From: Heyndrickxia sporothermodurans
Lineage (GTDB): Bacteria > Bacillota > Bacilli > Bacillales > Bacillaceae_C
Direction: 5' to 3' (one strand)
DNA: 18,175 nucleotides
Assembly: GCF_016785185.1 (NCBI RefSeq)
Contig: NZ_JAEKDY010000065.1
Below, piece after piece: positions 1-6,709 of the stretch (the stretch's first letter is position 1; each line of letters opens with the position of its first letter). Below the pieces are notes generated by a model. That model searched no databases and had not been told where the DNA came from. It worked only from the letters and a program-made list of their open reading frames with translations. The translations under genes were made by a program, and so were the position numbers.

Positions 1-90
1 TCGCCCTTGTTAACCTTGGATCAAACCATTGGCGTGTTTGTCAAGAGCGATTGCGGGAGCTCCCCACCTAATAAATGGAAAGTAACCTAA
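1..90. other. Left edge, unassigned: possible tail of a gene or structured RNA
   Basis: This stretch is less AT-rich than what follows and contains short self-complementary segments, such as GGGAGCTCCC at 53-62. It could be the 3' end of a structured RNA. One plus-strand frame is also open from base 1 to a stop near 90, and another to a stop near 71, so the end of a coding region cannot be excluded. I do not recognise the sequence with confidence. The window starts inside it. Confidence 0.2.
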
Positions 91-130
91 ACAACTATTT
101 AGTTTTCATAGAACTTTTTACAATACCCCA

Positions 131-160
131 TTGATAATAGTAACTTATATACAGTATTAA
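131..160 (+). promoter_or_regulatory. Possible sigma-A promoter for the small acidic ORF
   Basis: TTGATA at 131-136 and TATTAA at 155-160 are separated by 18 bases in a very AT-rich region about 105 bases upstream of the ORF start at 265. A perfect DnaA-box match (200-208) lies between this promoter and the gene. The call rests on the two hexamers only. Confidence 0.3.
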
Positions 161-199
161 CCTTTTTTAGTTAAAATTCAATTTCTATACATACTTTTC

Positions 200-496
200 T
201 GTGGATAAAAGTTATCGATTTGTAAATTCTAAATTACAAGCTATATAAGGGAGTGGAAAGAAAAATGACTGAAAACCCATTTGAACACGATACACAAGAA
301 GATGCATTAATAAAAAAAATGTATGGAATAGAGCCGGAAATGAGTCTTCTTTCCGTCAATTTTGCGACGAAGGAAAATGGTTATTTAAATGAGCATGATC
401 AAGGGGCTGAAGAGGTGGATAATGTGGATAATACTGTTGATAAACTGTGAATTATCAACTGCTTCCTGTGGATAACCTCCAAAGTGCTGTGTATAA
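200..496 (-). promoter_or_regulatory. Cluster of DnaA-box-like 9-mers
   Basis: The bacterial DnaA box TTATCCACA occurs three times perfectly on the minus strand (seen as TGTGGATAA on the plus strand) at 200-208, 423-431 and 467-475. One-mismatch copies in the same orientation lie at 414-422, 435-443 and 488-496. A weaker copy in the opposite orientation (TTATCAACT) lies at 452-460. Five same-orientation boxes fall within 83 bases, two of them directly abutting. This is not oriC: no dnaA, dnaN, rpmH or DnaA-trio context is visible. Bacillus subtilis is known to carry DnaA-box clusters outside oriC that titrate DnaA or regulate genes. A similar role here is inferred. Confidence 0.6.
265..450 (+). 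CDS. Small acidic hypothetical protein (61 aa)
   Basis: A 61-residue ORF starts at ATG 265, with AAGGGAG at 247-253 as a plausible Shine-Dalgarno. An in-frame GTG at 253 would add four residues but overlaps that site. The product has about 15 Asp/Glu against about 4 Lys, with no signal peptide, membrane segment or recognisable domain. The last residues follow a V-D-N / V-D-N / V-D-K pattern. These codons are read from back-to-back DnaA-box-like 9-mers (414-443), so the C-terminus may be set by a DNA-level function rather than by protein selection. No family is recognised. It could be a genuine small protein or a chance ORF next to a DnaA-binding cluster. No clear terminator follows. Confidence 0.5.
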   Translation: MTENPFEHDTQEDALIKKMYGIEPEMSLLSVNFATKENGYLNEHDQGAEEVDNVDNTVDKL

Positions 497-724
497 CTTT
501 CCAAGGTGTTGAGCCAGTTCCCAGCACCTTTCAACAAAAATATACAAATTGACAATTACTCTCCGTGTATATTTGGTTTAGGTATTGAATTGTTTTTTTC
601 CTCACCACATCTAATTCCAAATTGTTTTCTACAACTATAATCAATCTACTATAACTTAATTAAATTCTGAGCTTCAATATAGTTTATTCCATTAATAATA
701 TCGATATATTGTACTAGCCCATTA

Positions 725-753
725 TTGCAATTCCAAAACTAGTCCAATATACT
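725..753 (+). promoter_or_regulatory. Sigma-A promoter for the cyclase gene
   Basis: TTGCAA at 725-730 and TATACT at 748-753 are separated by exactly 17 bases. This places transcription start near 760, about 34 bases before the TTG start at 794. Apart from this promoter and the tail of the DnaA-box cluster, the 451-793 gap holds only a weak hairpin (503-530: AAGGTGTTG pairing with CAGCACCTT, no U-run) and AT-rich sequence. Confidence 0.55.
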
Positions 754-793
754 TATTTTGAAAATATGCTTAAGTAAAAAGGATTGAATCCAT

Positions 794-1510
794 TTGTTGA
801 AAATGTCCTCTTTTTTTTCACATATTATTACTGACCGTCAACTTACCAATAACGGTGAATTTCAAAGGTCTAATAATCTACTAATTCTTAGTAGAATCAA
901 AATTGCGTCAATTATTTTGTTCTTTTTAAATTTTTACTTCTTTTATATTGATTTTTTCCGATTAGAAGGAATTCCTGCCACTCAGTATCGATACATTTTA
1001 ACGTTAATACACCTATTAAGCTTTACCATTTCAATTGTGTTCTTATTCATTTATCGAAAAATAAAGACTAACCTCAAATGGTCAACTTCGATTATTAATA
1101 CATTTGTTTTTTGCTACATTTTTGGTGGTGCGGCGGTATCAATTAACAGTCAACTTTTGAACGGAAACATCAGTACATATTTAATCGTTCTTATTTGTGT
1201 CGCAGTGGTCTTCCCTATTCAACCAAAGCATTTCTTTATTATCATTTTCATCATACATATTGGTTTTCTTCTCGGCTTATCTTCTATGTATGAAGGCAAT
1301 CGCTTTGATCTCATTTCAAAACAAATTAATACGACTGGAACGGCAACCTTTGCATTTATCCTTAATTTAGTTTTTTATACCTATCGAAAAAAAGAATTTG
1401 TAAGCAATATAAAAATAAGACAAAGTGAAGAAAATTTGCGTAACTTATTTGAAGTCAATCCTTTTCCCCAAACCCTTAGCTGTCTTGAAACAGGAGAAAT
1501 TTTTTATTGA
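794..1510 (+). CDS. Membrane sensor N-terminal part of a split PAS-GGDEF diguanylate cyclase
   Basis: This 238-residue ORF has about six hydrophobic membrane segments between residues ~30 and ~200, then a short charged linker and the first strand of a PAS domain (EENLRNLFEVNPFPQTL, near residues 212-228). It stops at TGA 1508-1510 in the middle of the PAS fold. The next ORF, in the -1 frame, resumes at once with the expected PAS continuation (INQKAIDFF), so the two were one gene. Starts are TTG 794 or TTG 797, with AAAAAGG at 776-782 as Shine-Dalgarno; ATG 803 is also in frame. The break lies at a run of six T (1500-1505). A restored frame would give roughly a 490-residue inner-membrane cyclase. 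Causes could be mutation, sequencing error or deliberate coupling. Confidence 0.7.
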   Translation: MLKMSSFFSHIITDRQLTNNGEFQRSNNLLILSRIKIASIILFFLNFYFFYIDFFRLEGIPATQYRYILTLIHLLSFTISIVFLFIYRKIKTNLKWSTSIINTFVFCYIFGGAAVSINSQLLNGNISTYLIVLICVAVVFPIQPKHFFIIIFIIHIGFLLGLSSMYEGNRFDLISKQINTTGTATFAFILNLVFYTYRKKEFVSNIKIRQSEENLRNLFEVNPFPQTLSCLETGEIFY

Positions 1511-2274
1511 TTAATCAAAAAGCAATTGATTTCTTTCGTCTTTCAACCAAGAAATTACTGCCAAATTTGAACACATTTTATAAAAATAAAGAAGAAAGAT
1601 TATCGATTATTGAGAGACTAAAAAAAGAAGGTAGTGCAGAAAATTATACACTTAAGCTGCAAAATCAAGATGGCTCAGCCAGATGGGTGCTCGTCAATTA
1701 TAAGTTGATTGACTATATGGAGAAACCATGCATATTAGCCGGACTGGCTGACATTACGGATATTAAGAGAAAAGAAGAAGAACTTATGAGGCACGCATCA
1801 TTCGATATGTTAACTGGTGCATTCAATCGAAGACGTGGAATGGAGTTATTGGAAAATCGATACCAAATGGCAAAAGTAAATCATCAGGAATTTGTTATTT
1901 GTTTTGTCGATGTTAATAATTTAAAAATCGTTAATGATCAATTTGGACATCATGAAGGAGATAAATTAGTCAACACCATTTGCAACATCATTAATCAACA
2001 ACTAGATGAAAAAGATATTCTTTTCCGTTATGGAGGCGACGAATTCATTATTGTCTTTTATGAAAAATCAATGGAACTTGCGGAACGCTATTGGAAACAG
2101 ATACACAAGAAAATGAACGAATTTAATATGACAGCTGCCAAACCGTATCAATTATCAGTAAGTCATGGTTTATTCCACTATCATTCGGGAGTCCACCTTA
2201 CATTAGACGAAATGATTAACAGCGCGGATAAAGAAATGTATATTGAAAAAAATCGAGTGAAAAGTTTTCGTTAA
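1507..2274 (+). CDS. PAS (C-terminal part) plus GGDEF diguanylate cyclase domain
   Basis: Residues 1-~90 complete the PAS domain begun in the preceding ORF and end in the ADITDIKRKEEEL signalling helix. The GGDEF domain spans ~95-253: D100 followed by LTGAFNRRR, metal-binding D135 (VDVNNLK), intact GGDEF at 176-180, and a C-terminal MYIEKNR. This is a catalytically complete diguanylate cyclase (2 GTP to c-di-GMP). The inhibitory RxxD site five residues upstream of GGDEF is absent (DEKD instead), so product feedback through that site is not expected. The ORF could start at TTG 1507, sharing TTGA with the upstream stop. AGGAG at 1492-1496 sits 10 bases before it, so coupled reinitiation to make a soluble cyclase is possible. 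A frameshift is the simpler reading. Confidence 0.75.
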   Translation: MINQKAIDFFRLSTKKLLPNLNTFYKNKEERLSIIERLKKEGSAENYTLKLQNQDGSARWVLVNYKLIDYMEKPCILAGLADITDIKRKEEELMRHASFDMLTGAFNRRRGMELLENRYQMAKVNHQEFVICFVDVNNLKIVNDQFGHHEGDKLVNTICNIINQQLDEKDILFRYGGDEFIIVFYEKSMELAERYWKQIHKKMNEFNMTAAKPYQLSVSHGLFHYHSGVHLTLDEMINSADKEMYIEKNRVKSFR

Positions 2275-2348
2275 CCATCGTTGTTTAAGAATGAAATAAA
2301 TTTTAGTGGGAATAGTAATTACTAACAGAAATAATAAAGAAGGTTGAT

Positions 2349-2858
2349 ATGGTGATCTATATATATAACGATTACGGAGGAACCCATACGACGTCTATGG
2401 CAGCAGCCTTCCATTTAAAAAAGCTGCCAACAGATCGTGAACTGACAAAGGAAGAAATACTAGCTATTCCCTACTTCAATAAATTAACTTCTTCCGATTT
2501 TGGCAAATTAATTTTTCACGGCTTAGATGAGGACAAAAATCCAGTGTATACAATTGGCAGAAAAAATCAAAAGTTTGTTGTTCCCGCTATGAAAGAACTA
2601 GGTCTTCTCTTGCAAGAAAGATATAACGGAGAAGAAAAGATAATTTTTTCCAATACATCTCCTACCGTTCCCTTTCCAATGTCAATCGGTGGATTTCTTT
2701 CAAGAGGGTTAAAAATTGATTTCTTAGGTGTACCACTGTTAGTAGCAGGGGCAAAAATTTGCACGAAGGATATTATTCGCTTGGTCGAACATACAAAACA
2801 ATCTGGTAAACAACAGAAGGATAAAATAATAGTGTTAGATAATAAAGAATTTAAATGA
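2349..2858 (+). CDS. DUF3189 family protein
   Basis: The 169-residue product opens with MVIYIYNDYGGTHTT, which I recognise as the start typical of DUF3189 proteins of endospore-forming Firmicutes. Their biochemical role is unknown. It has no signal peptide; the hydrophobic stretch near residues 118-138 looks like a buried strand/helix rather than a membrane anchor. AAGAAGG (2337-2343) lies 5 bases before ATG 2349. GTG at 2352 is an alternative start. It sits 74 bases after the cyclase and is followed closely by a strong hairpin, so it may be read from the cyclase promoter or from a weak one of its own. Family assignment is from memory of the N-terminal motif. Confidence 0.7.
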   Translation: MVIYIYNDYGGTHTTSMAAAFHLKKLPTDRELTKEEILAIPYFNKLTSSDFGKLIFHGLDEDKNPVYTIGRKNQKFVVPAMKELGLLLQERYNGEEKIIFSNTSPTVPFPMSIGGFLSRGLKIDFLGVPLLVAGAKICTKDIIRLVEHTKQSGKQQKDKIIVLDNKEFK

Positions 2859-2880
2859 AATGACTACGTTTTAAATTTTC

Positions 2881-2910
2881 AATTGGCTCCTTTTTCTAAA
2901 GGAGCCAATT
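2881..2910. terminator. Hairpin terminator between convergent genes
   Basis: A 13-bp perfect stem (AATTGGCTCCTTT pairing with AAAGGAGCCAATT) has a 4-base loop TTCT. It lies between the DUF3189 gene and the convergent HAD phosphatase gene. U-tracts on either side are short, so it probably works in both directions with modest efficiency. Confidence 0.65.
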
Positions 2911-2935
2911 GACTTAGAATAAATTCACTATTCCA

Positions 2936-3688
2936 CTATAGTACCCACCGCTGAATAGCCTTTGCCACTCCATCATTATCATTCGTATCTGTTATCCAAT
3001 CCGCGGCTTCCTTTACAATAGCTTGCGCATTTCCCATTGCTATGCCTATTCCTGCACTTTTTATCATAGCAATGTCGTTCATACTGTCGCCCATTGCCAT
3101 GACATTTTCCATTGTGATTCCGATGCGTTCGCAAACTTTTTCAAGTGCTTTTGCTTTGCTGATTCCGTATGGGTTTACTTCCAGATTGGTCGGGCTAGAG
3201 TTTGTTACCTGCAGCTTGTTTTTTTCTAATTCTTCCATGATGATTTTTCTTGCGTTGTCATCCTCAACATCAAAACCAAACTTTAACCATTCATAATCCG
3301 CAAAGGTGTTTTCGTCCGGAAACTCATCTCGATAGACTTTATCAACAGTAATAGCCCAGAACTTCGTGTTGTGAAGATTTTTCAAATCCCACATCATTTT
3401 GATTTGTTCCACCTGCAGCAAATTCCGCTCCAATAAATTACCTGATGAATCCCAAATTTCACCGCCATTTACAGTGACTAAAAAGGAATTTAGCTCTAAA
3501 TCCTCGGCAAACTCGTGGACGGTTGCAAAATTGCGACCGGTACTTAATACAATATGAATTCCATTTTCTTTCGCTCTAGCAATTACTCGCTTATTTTCTT
3601 CAGATATTTCCTCTTTACTGTTCAATAATGTTCCATCCATATCTAAAGCAATTAGACGAATATCACGGTTCTTTATGCTTTCAGTCAA
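2936..3688 (-). CDS. Cof-type HAD-IIB family sugar-phosphate phosphatase
   Basis: This 250-residue protein carries the full HAD signature set. Motif I is D16-M-D18-G-T at the N-terminus, with D16 the expected nucleophile. Motif II is S49-T-G-R. A Lys precedes the C-terminal core (KAKALEKV), and motif III/IV is GDSMND at 200-205. The alpha/beta cap between motif II and the C-terminal core is that of the Cof/IIB group, which dephosphorylates sugar phosphates, nucleotides or flavin-related phosphoesters. The substrate cannot be read from sequence. It starts at TTG 3686-3688, the only sensible start, preceded by AAAGGAAG. It lies 89 bases downstream of the EIIA gene in the same direction but has its own promoter candidate. 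Confidence 0.85.
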   Translation of the reverse strand: MTESIKNRDIRLIALDMDGTLLNSKEEISEENKRVIARAKENGIHIVLSTGRNFATVHEFAEDLELNSFLVTVNGGEIWDSSGNLLERNLLQVEQIKMMWDLKNLHNTKFWAITVDKVYRDEFPDENTFADYEWLKFGFDVEDDNARKIIMEELEKNKLQVTNSSPTNLEVNPYGISKAKALEKVCERIGITMENVMAMGDSMNDIAMIKSAGIGIAMGNAQAIVKEAADWITDTNDNDGVAKAIQRWVL

Positions 3689-3722
3689 TTTACTCTTCCT
3701 TTCTGCCTTTCACTCACCTACC

Positions 3723-3751
3723 ACTATATCTTTTATACGGTGAGCAAGCAA
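3723..3751 (-). promoter_or_regulatory. Promoter for the HAD phosphatase gene
   Basis: On the minus strand, TTGCTT (3746-3751) and TATAGT (3723-3728) are separated by 17 bases, about 35 bases upstream of the TTG start. The position is good, and the -10 differs from consensus at one base. Confidence 0.45.
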
Positions 3752-3777
3752 ATCACACGATGCATAGGCTTGCGACG

Positions 3778-4272
3778 TTAAGATTTTTTCCTAATCTCCA
3801 TAATTACATCTTTGTGATTAACAGTTTTTTCATTTGACATTCGTTGTTGAATGTCAAAGTCGTCACCATTTAATAGAACGATCGGTGTAATCACTTGATA
3901 CCCTAACTCTTTAACTTTTTCGATATCAAATTTTGCAAGGGAATCTCCTTTTCTGATCTTATCTCCCCCCGTAATCCCAATATCAAAACCCTCACCTTTA
4001 AGGTTTACTGTTTCCAGTCCCATGTGTATTAATATTTCGGCGCCTTCTTTTGAGCGGAGAGTAATCGCATGCTTTGTTGGAAATACATCCACCACTTCAC
4101 CATCGATTGGAGAGACTAACGAACCATCGCTTGGGATAATTGCCATGCCGTCCCCCATCATTTTTTCAGAAAAAACTTGGTCTGGTACCTCTTCTATTGA
4201 AACTGCCTTCCCATTAAATGGGGCAGTTATTGTAATGGACTTATTTTCTTTTTTAAATAATGATTTAAACAT
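3778..4272 (-). CDS. PTS glucose-family EIIA component, stand-alone
   Basis: This 164-residue soluble EIIA belongs to the glucose superfamily (EIIA-Glc/Crr fold). H83 in the IHMGLETVNL motif is the expected phospho-histidine and H68 (PTKHAIT) the second active-site histidine; these match the positions in B. subtilis EIIA-Glc. It would accept phosphate from HPr and pass it to an EIIB of the glucose/GlcNAc family. ATG 4270-4272 follows AAGGAAGGAG. The divergently transcribed EIICB (4459-5994) has no EIIA domain of its own, so this gene is its likely partner, though it could serve other glucose-family permeases. The product may also take part in regulation, which is inferred from the family. Confidence 0.9.
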   Translation of the reverse strand: MFKSLFKKENKSITITAPFNGKAVSIEEVPDQVFSEKMMGDGMAIIPSDGSLVSPIDGEVVDVFPTKHAITLRSKEGAEILIHMGLETVNLKGEGFDIGITGGDKIRKGDSLAKFDIEKVKELGYQVITPIVLLNGDDFDIQQRMSNEKTVNHKDVIMEIRKKS

Positions 4273-4337
4273 TTATCATTTCTCCTTCCTTTTTTAACAT
4301 AGAAAAAACGTAACATACTTAAATACTTCATTCCAAA

Positions 4338-4367
4338 TGATAACGTTTTTTCGGTTACTTTTAACAA
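4338..4367 (-). promoter_or_regulatory. Possible promoter of the EIIA gene
   Basis: On the minus strand, TTGTTA (4362-4367) and TTATCA (4338-4343) are 18 bases apart, giving a leader of about 60 bases before the EIIA start. Both hexamers are imperfect. Confidence 0.3.
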
Positions 4368-4385
4368 GTAATGAAAACGCTTATT
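4355..4385. promoter_or_regulatory. Candidate operator palindrome and cre-like site between EIIA and EIICB
   Basis: A 17-bp inverted repeat, TTACTT-TTAAC-AAGTAA (4355-4371), is followed by TGAAAACGCTTATT (4372-4385). The second sequence resembles a catabolite-responsive element with a good left half and a poor right half. Both lie between the divergent EIIA and EIICB promoters. The palindrome could bind the RpiR-type regulator encoded at the end of the EIICB operon, and the cre-like site could bind CcpA. Both roles are inferred from position and symmetry. Confidence 0.3.
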
Positions 4386-4391
4386 TTTTTG

Positions 4392-4421
4392 TTGATTTTT
4401 TTTATTGTAATACTTTATACT
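4392..4421 (+). promoter_or_regulatory. Promoter of the EIICB-nanE-rpiR operon
   Basis: TTGATT (4392-4397) and TATACT (4416-4421) are 18 bases apart, giving a short leader of about 30 bases before the EIICB start. No antiterminator hairpin of the GlcT/LicT type is evident in that leader. Confidence 0.5.
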
Positions 4422-4458
4422 AAACTTGTAAATAATTTTCACATTTGGGGGTATAATG

Positions 4459-5994
4459 ATGAATAGTTTCTTCGAAAAAGCACAGCAATTCGGAAAATCG
4501 TTCATGTTGCCGATAGCTGTTTTACCTGCAGCAGGTCTTCTTTTAGGTATTGGTGGTGCATTATCAAATCCTAATACGATCAAAGCCTATCCTTTTTTGG
4601 ATGTATCATGGTTACAGGGCATTTTCACGATTATGTCGAGTGCGGGCAATATTGTCTTTGCTAATCTTGCATTACTGTTTGCAGTAGGTCTTGCTGTCGG
4701 ATTAGCGAAGTCGGATAAAGGAACTGCCGGTTTAGCTGGAGTTCTAGCATTTTTAGTTATGAATGCGACGATGTCCGCCCTACTTACAATTACGGGAAAA
4801 ATGAATGTAGACAATCCCGCTGCCGCCGGGCAAGGCATGGTACTTGGGATTCAATCATTAGAAACAGGTGTGTTCGGCGGGGTAGTTGTTGGAATTTTAG
4901 CGTCATGGCTGCACAATCGCTACAACAAAACTCAATTACCACCATTCCTAGGTTTCTTTAGTGGTTCACGTTTTGTACCGATTATTTCATCTTTTGCTGC
5001 AATTATTCTCGGTGTTGTTATGTTTATTGTATGGCCGTTTATTCAAAGTGGAATTTTCAAAATGGGTGGTTTAGTTGAAGCAACTGGTTATATAGGAACC
5101 TTCATATACGGCTTTGTCCTCCGTTTACTTGGACCTTTTGGACTTCATCATATTTTTTATATGCCTTTTTGGACAACAAGCCTTGGCGGTTCACTTGTCG
5201 TGGATGGTCATTTAGTTGAAGGGACACAACGAATTTTCTTTGCTCAGCTTGCAGATCCAGATACAAAAGAATTCTATGTTGGAACTTCTCGTTTCATGTC
5301 TGGTCGTTTTATCACGATGATGTTCGGATTACTAGGTGCAGCTTATGCAATTTACCGAACAGCGAAGCCTCAAAATAAAAAAATTGTGGCAGGGTTAATG
5401 GGGTCAGCTGCCTTAACTTCTTTCTTAACAGGAATAACAGAGCCACTTGAATTTTCATTCTTGTTTGTTGCACCAGTACTATATGTTTTACATGCCTTTT
5501 TCGATGGCTTAGCGTTTATGATGGCTCATATTCTTCATATTACGATTGGTCAAACATTTTCCGGCGGTTTTATTGATTTTATTTTATTTGGTATTTTACA
5601 AGGTAATGCAAAAACAAATTGGGTACTTGTCCCTATCGTAGGAATCATTTGGTTCTTCCTATACTTCTTTTCCTTCAGCTTCCTTATTAAAAAGTTCAAT
5701 TTTAAAACACCTGGTCGTGAAGAAAAGGGAGAAGCGGCAGTATCAATTAATAGTAAAAGTGAACGTGCTCAAGTCATTGTTGATGCATTGGGCGGACTAG
5801 AAAACTTAGATAATGTTGATTGCTGTGCTACTCGATTACGTGTAACGGTCAAAAATGAAACTGTTGTAAATGAAGATTTATTGAAGAAAACAGGTGCAAG
5901 AGGGGTTATCTCAAAAGGTAAAGGAATTCAAGTAATCTATGGACCTGATGTGACAATTATAAAAAATGAAATAGAAGAAATGGTAGGCGAATAA
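4459..5994 (+). CDS. PTS glucose-family EIICB permease, probable amino-sugar (ManNAc/GlcNAc-type) transporter
   Basis: A 511-residue fusion of a membrane EIIC domain (residues ~1-410, about ten hydrophobic segments) and a cytoplasmic EIIB domain (~430-511). EIIC shows glucose-family features: the PIAVLPAAGLLLGIGGA N-terminal helix, LLGPFGLHHIFYMPFW and TGITEPLEFSFLF. EIIB carries the phospho-cysteine in DCCATRLRV (second Cys, codon 5824-5826). There is no EIIA domain. The sugar is phosphorylated during uptake. Co-transcription with nanE points to N-acetylmannosamine rather than glucose, but this is context, not proof. Two ATGs (4456, 4459) are in tandem; GGGGG at 4447-4451 is 7 bases from the second, so 4459 is preferred. 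The stop overlaps the nanE start (TAATG). Confidence 0.85.
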   Translation: MNSFFEKAQQFGKSFMLPIAVLPAAGLLLGIGGALSNPNTIKAYPFLDVSWLQGIFTIMSSAGNIVFANLALLFAVGLAVGLAKSDKGTAGLAGVLAFLVMNATMSALLTITGKMNVDNPAAAGQGMVLGIQSLETGVFGGVVVGILASWLHNRYNKTQLPPFLGFFSGSRFVPIISSFAAIILGVVMFIVWPFIQSGIFKMGGLVEATGYIGTFIYGFVLRLLGPFGLHHIFYMPFWTTSLGGSLVVDGHLVEGTQRIFFAQLADPDTKEFYVGTSRFMSGRFITMMFGLLGAAYAIYRTAKPQNKKIVAGLMGSAALTSFLTGITEPLEFSFLFVAPVLYVLHAFFDGLAFMMAHILHITIGQTFSGGFIDFILFGILQGNAKTNWVLVPIVGIIWFFLYFFSFSFLIKKFNFKTPGREEKGEAAVSINSKSERAQVIVDALGGLENLDNVDCCATRLRVTVKNETVVNEDLLKKTGARGVISKGKGIQVIYGPDVTIIKNEIEEMVGE

Positions 5995-6680
5995 TGATGT
6001 TAGAAACCATAAAAAAAGGGCTTGTTGCTTCTTGTCAAGCGCTTCCAGATGAACCACTTCATAGCTCATTTATTATGGCAAAAATGGCTTTAGCTGCTAA
6101 ACAAGGCGGCGCTTGTGGGATACGTGCCAATTCCAAAGAAGATATTATCGCAATAAAACAGGAAATCGATCTACCTGTCATTGGAATCGTCAAACAAGAT
6201 TATCCTAATAGTGATGTGTTTATTACTGCTACAAAGCGTGAAGTGGATCAATTACTTGAAAGTAAGTGTGAAATGATCGCACTCGATGCTACATTACGTG
6301 TTCGGCCAAATGGTGAAACATTAGAAGAATTGGTATCCTATATCAAAGAAAAAGCGCCAAATGTACAATTAATGGCTGATATCTCAACAGTAAAAGAGGC
6401 AGTCAATGCCGAAACACTCGGTTTTGATTGTATTTCTACTACACTTTTTGGATACACAAATGATACAAAAGGTAGTAAACTATTTGATAATGAGTTTTAT
6501 TTTTTGAAAAAAGTCCTTCAATCCGTTTCTATTCCTGTAATCGCAGAAGGAAATGTCATGACACCTGAAATGGCTAAACAGGTGTTAGACCTTGGGGCGC
6601 ATTCAGTTGTAGTTGGCGGTGCTATATCTAGACCACAACAAATTACTGCTCGATTTGTTGAAAAGATTCAAAAGGGATAG
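5994..6680 (+). CDS. nanE: N-acetylmannosamine-6-phosphate 2-epimerase (NanE)
   Basis: This 228-residue (beta/alpha)8-barrel enzyme converts ManNAc-6-P to GlcNAc-6-P in sialic-acid/ManNAc catabolism. Visible signatures are GGACGIRAN near the N-terminus, the catalytic Lys in IGIVKQDY (K67, or K66 counting from the second Met), the ALDAT strand at 96-100, and the acidic residue in IAEGN (E185). The phosphate-binding HSVVVGGAISRP loop is near the C-terminus. Its start overlaps the EIICB stop, with a weak AGG upstream, indicating translational coupling; ATG 5997 is an alternative start. The PTS permease would deliver ManNAc-6-P directly, so no kinase is needed. The follow-on enzymes NagA and NagB are not in the window. 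Confidence 0.92.
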   Translation: MMLETIKKGLVASCQALPDEPLHSSFIMAKMALAAKQGGACGIRANSKEDIIAIKQEIDLPVIGIVKQDYPNSDVFITATKREVDQLLESKCEMIALDATLRVRPNGETLEELVSYIKEKAPNVQLMADISTVKEAVNAETLGFDCISTTLFGYTNDTKGSKLFDNEFYFLKKVLQSVSIPVIAEGNVMTPEMAKQVLDLGAHSVVVGGAISRPQQITARFVEKIQKG

Positions 6681-6709
6681 CCTGTTTCCGAAGGAGAAAG
6701 GAGCTCTTT

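Noticed and set aside
1..75. 3' end of 6S RNA, SRP RNA or tmRNA
   Set aside because: I compared it with remembered sequences of these RNAs and found no firm match, so it was left unassigned.
503..530. Hairpin AAGGTGTTG / CAGCACCTT after the small ORF, as an intrinsic terminator
   Set aside because: The 9-bp stem includes a G-U pair, the loop is 10 bases and there is no U-run on either strand.
549..573. TTGACA followed by TATATT as a promoter
   Set aside because: Spacing is only 13 bases. The TTGCAA-N17-TATACT pair at 725-753 is much better.
1498..1510. Programmed -1 ribosomal frameshift in the cyclase gene
   Set aside because: The heptamer in register is T TTT TAT, whose second codon re-pairs poorly after slipping. 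No downstream stimulatory stem is evident. T6 is also short for transcriptional slippage.
4227..4583. 118-aa minus-strand ORF spanning the EIIA start and EIICB start
   Set aside because: It runs through the divergent promoter region and antisense to the EIICB N-terminus. The protein is low-complexity and basic, without a start signal.
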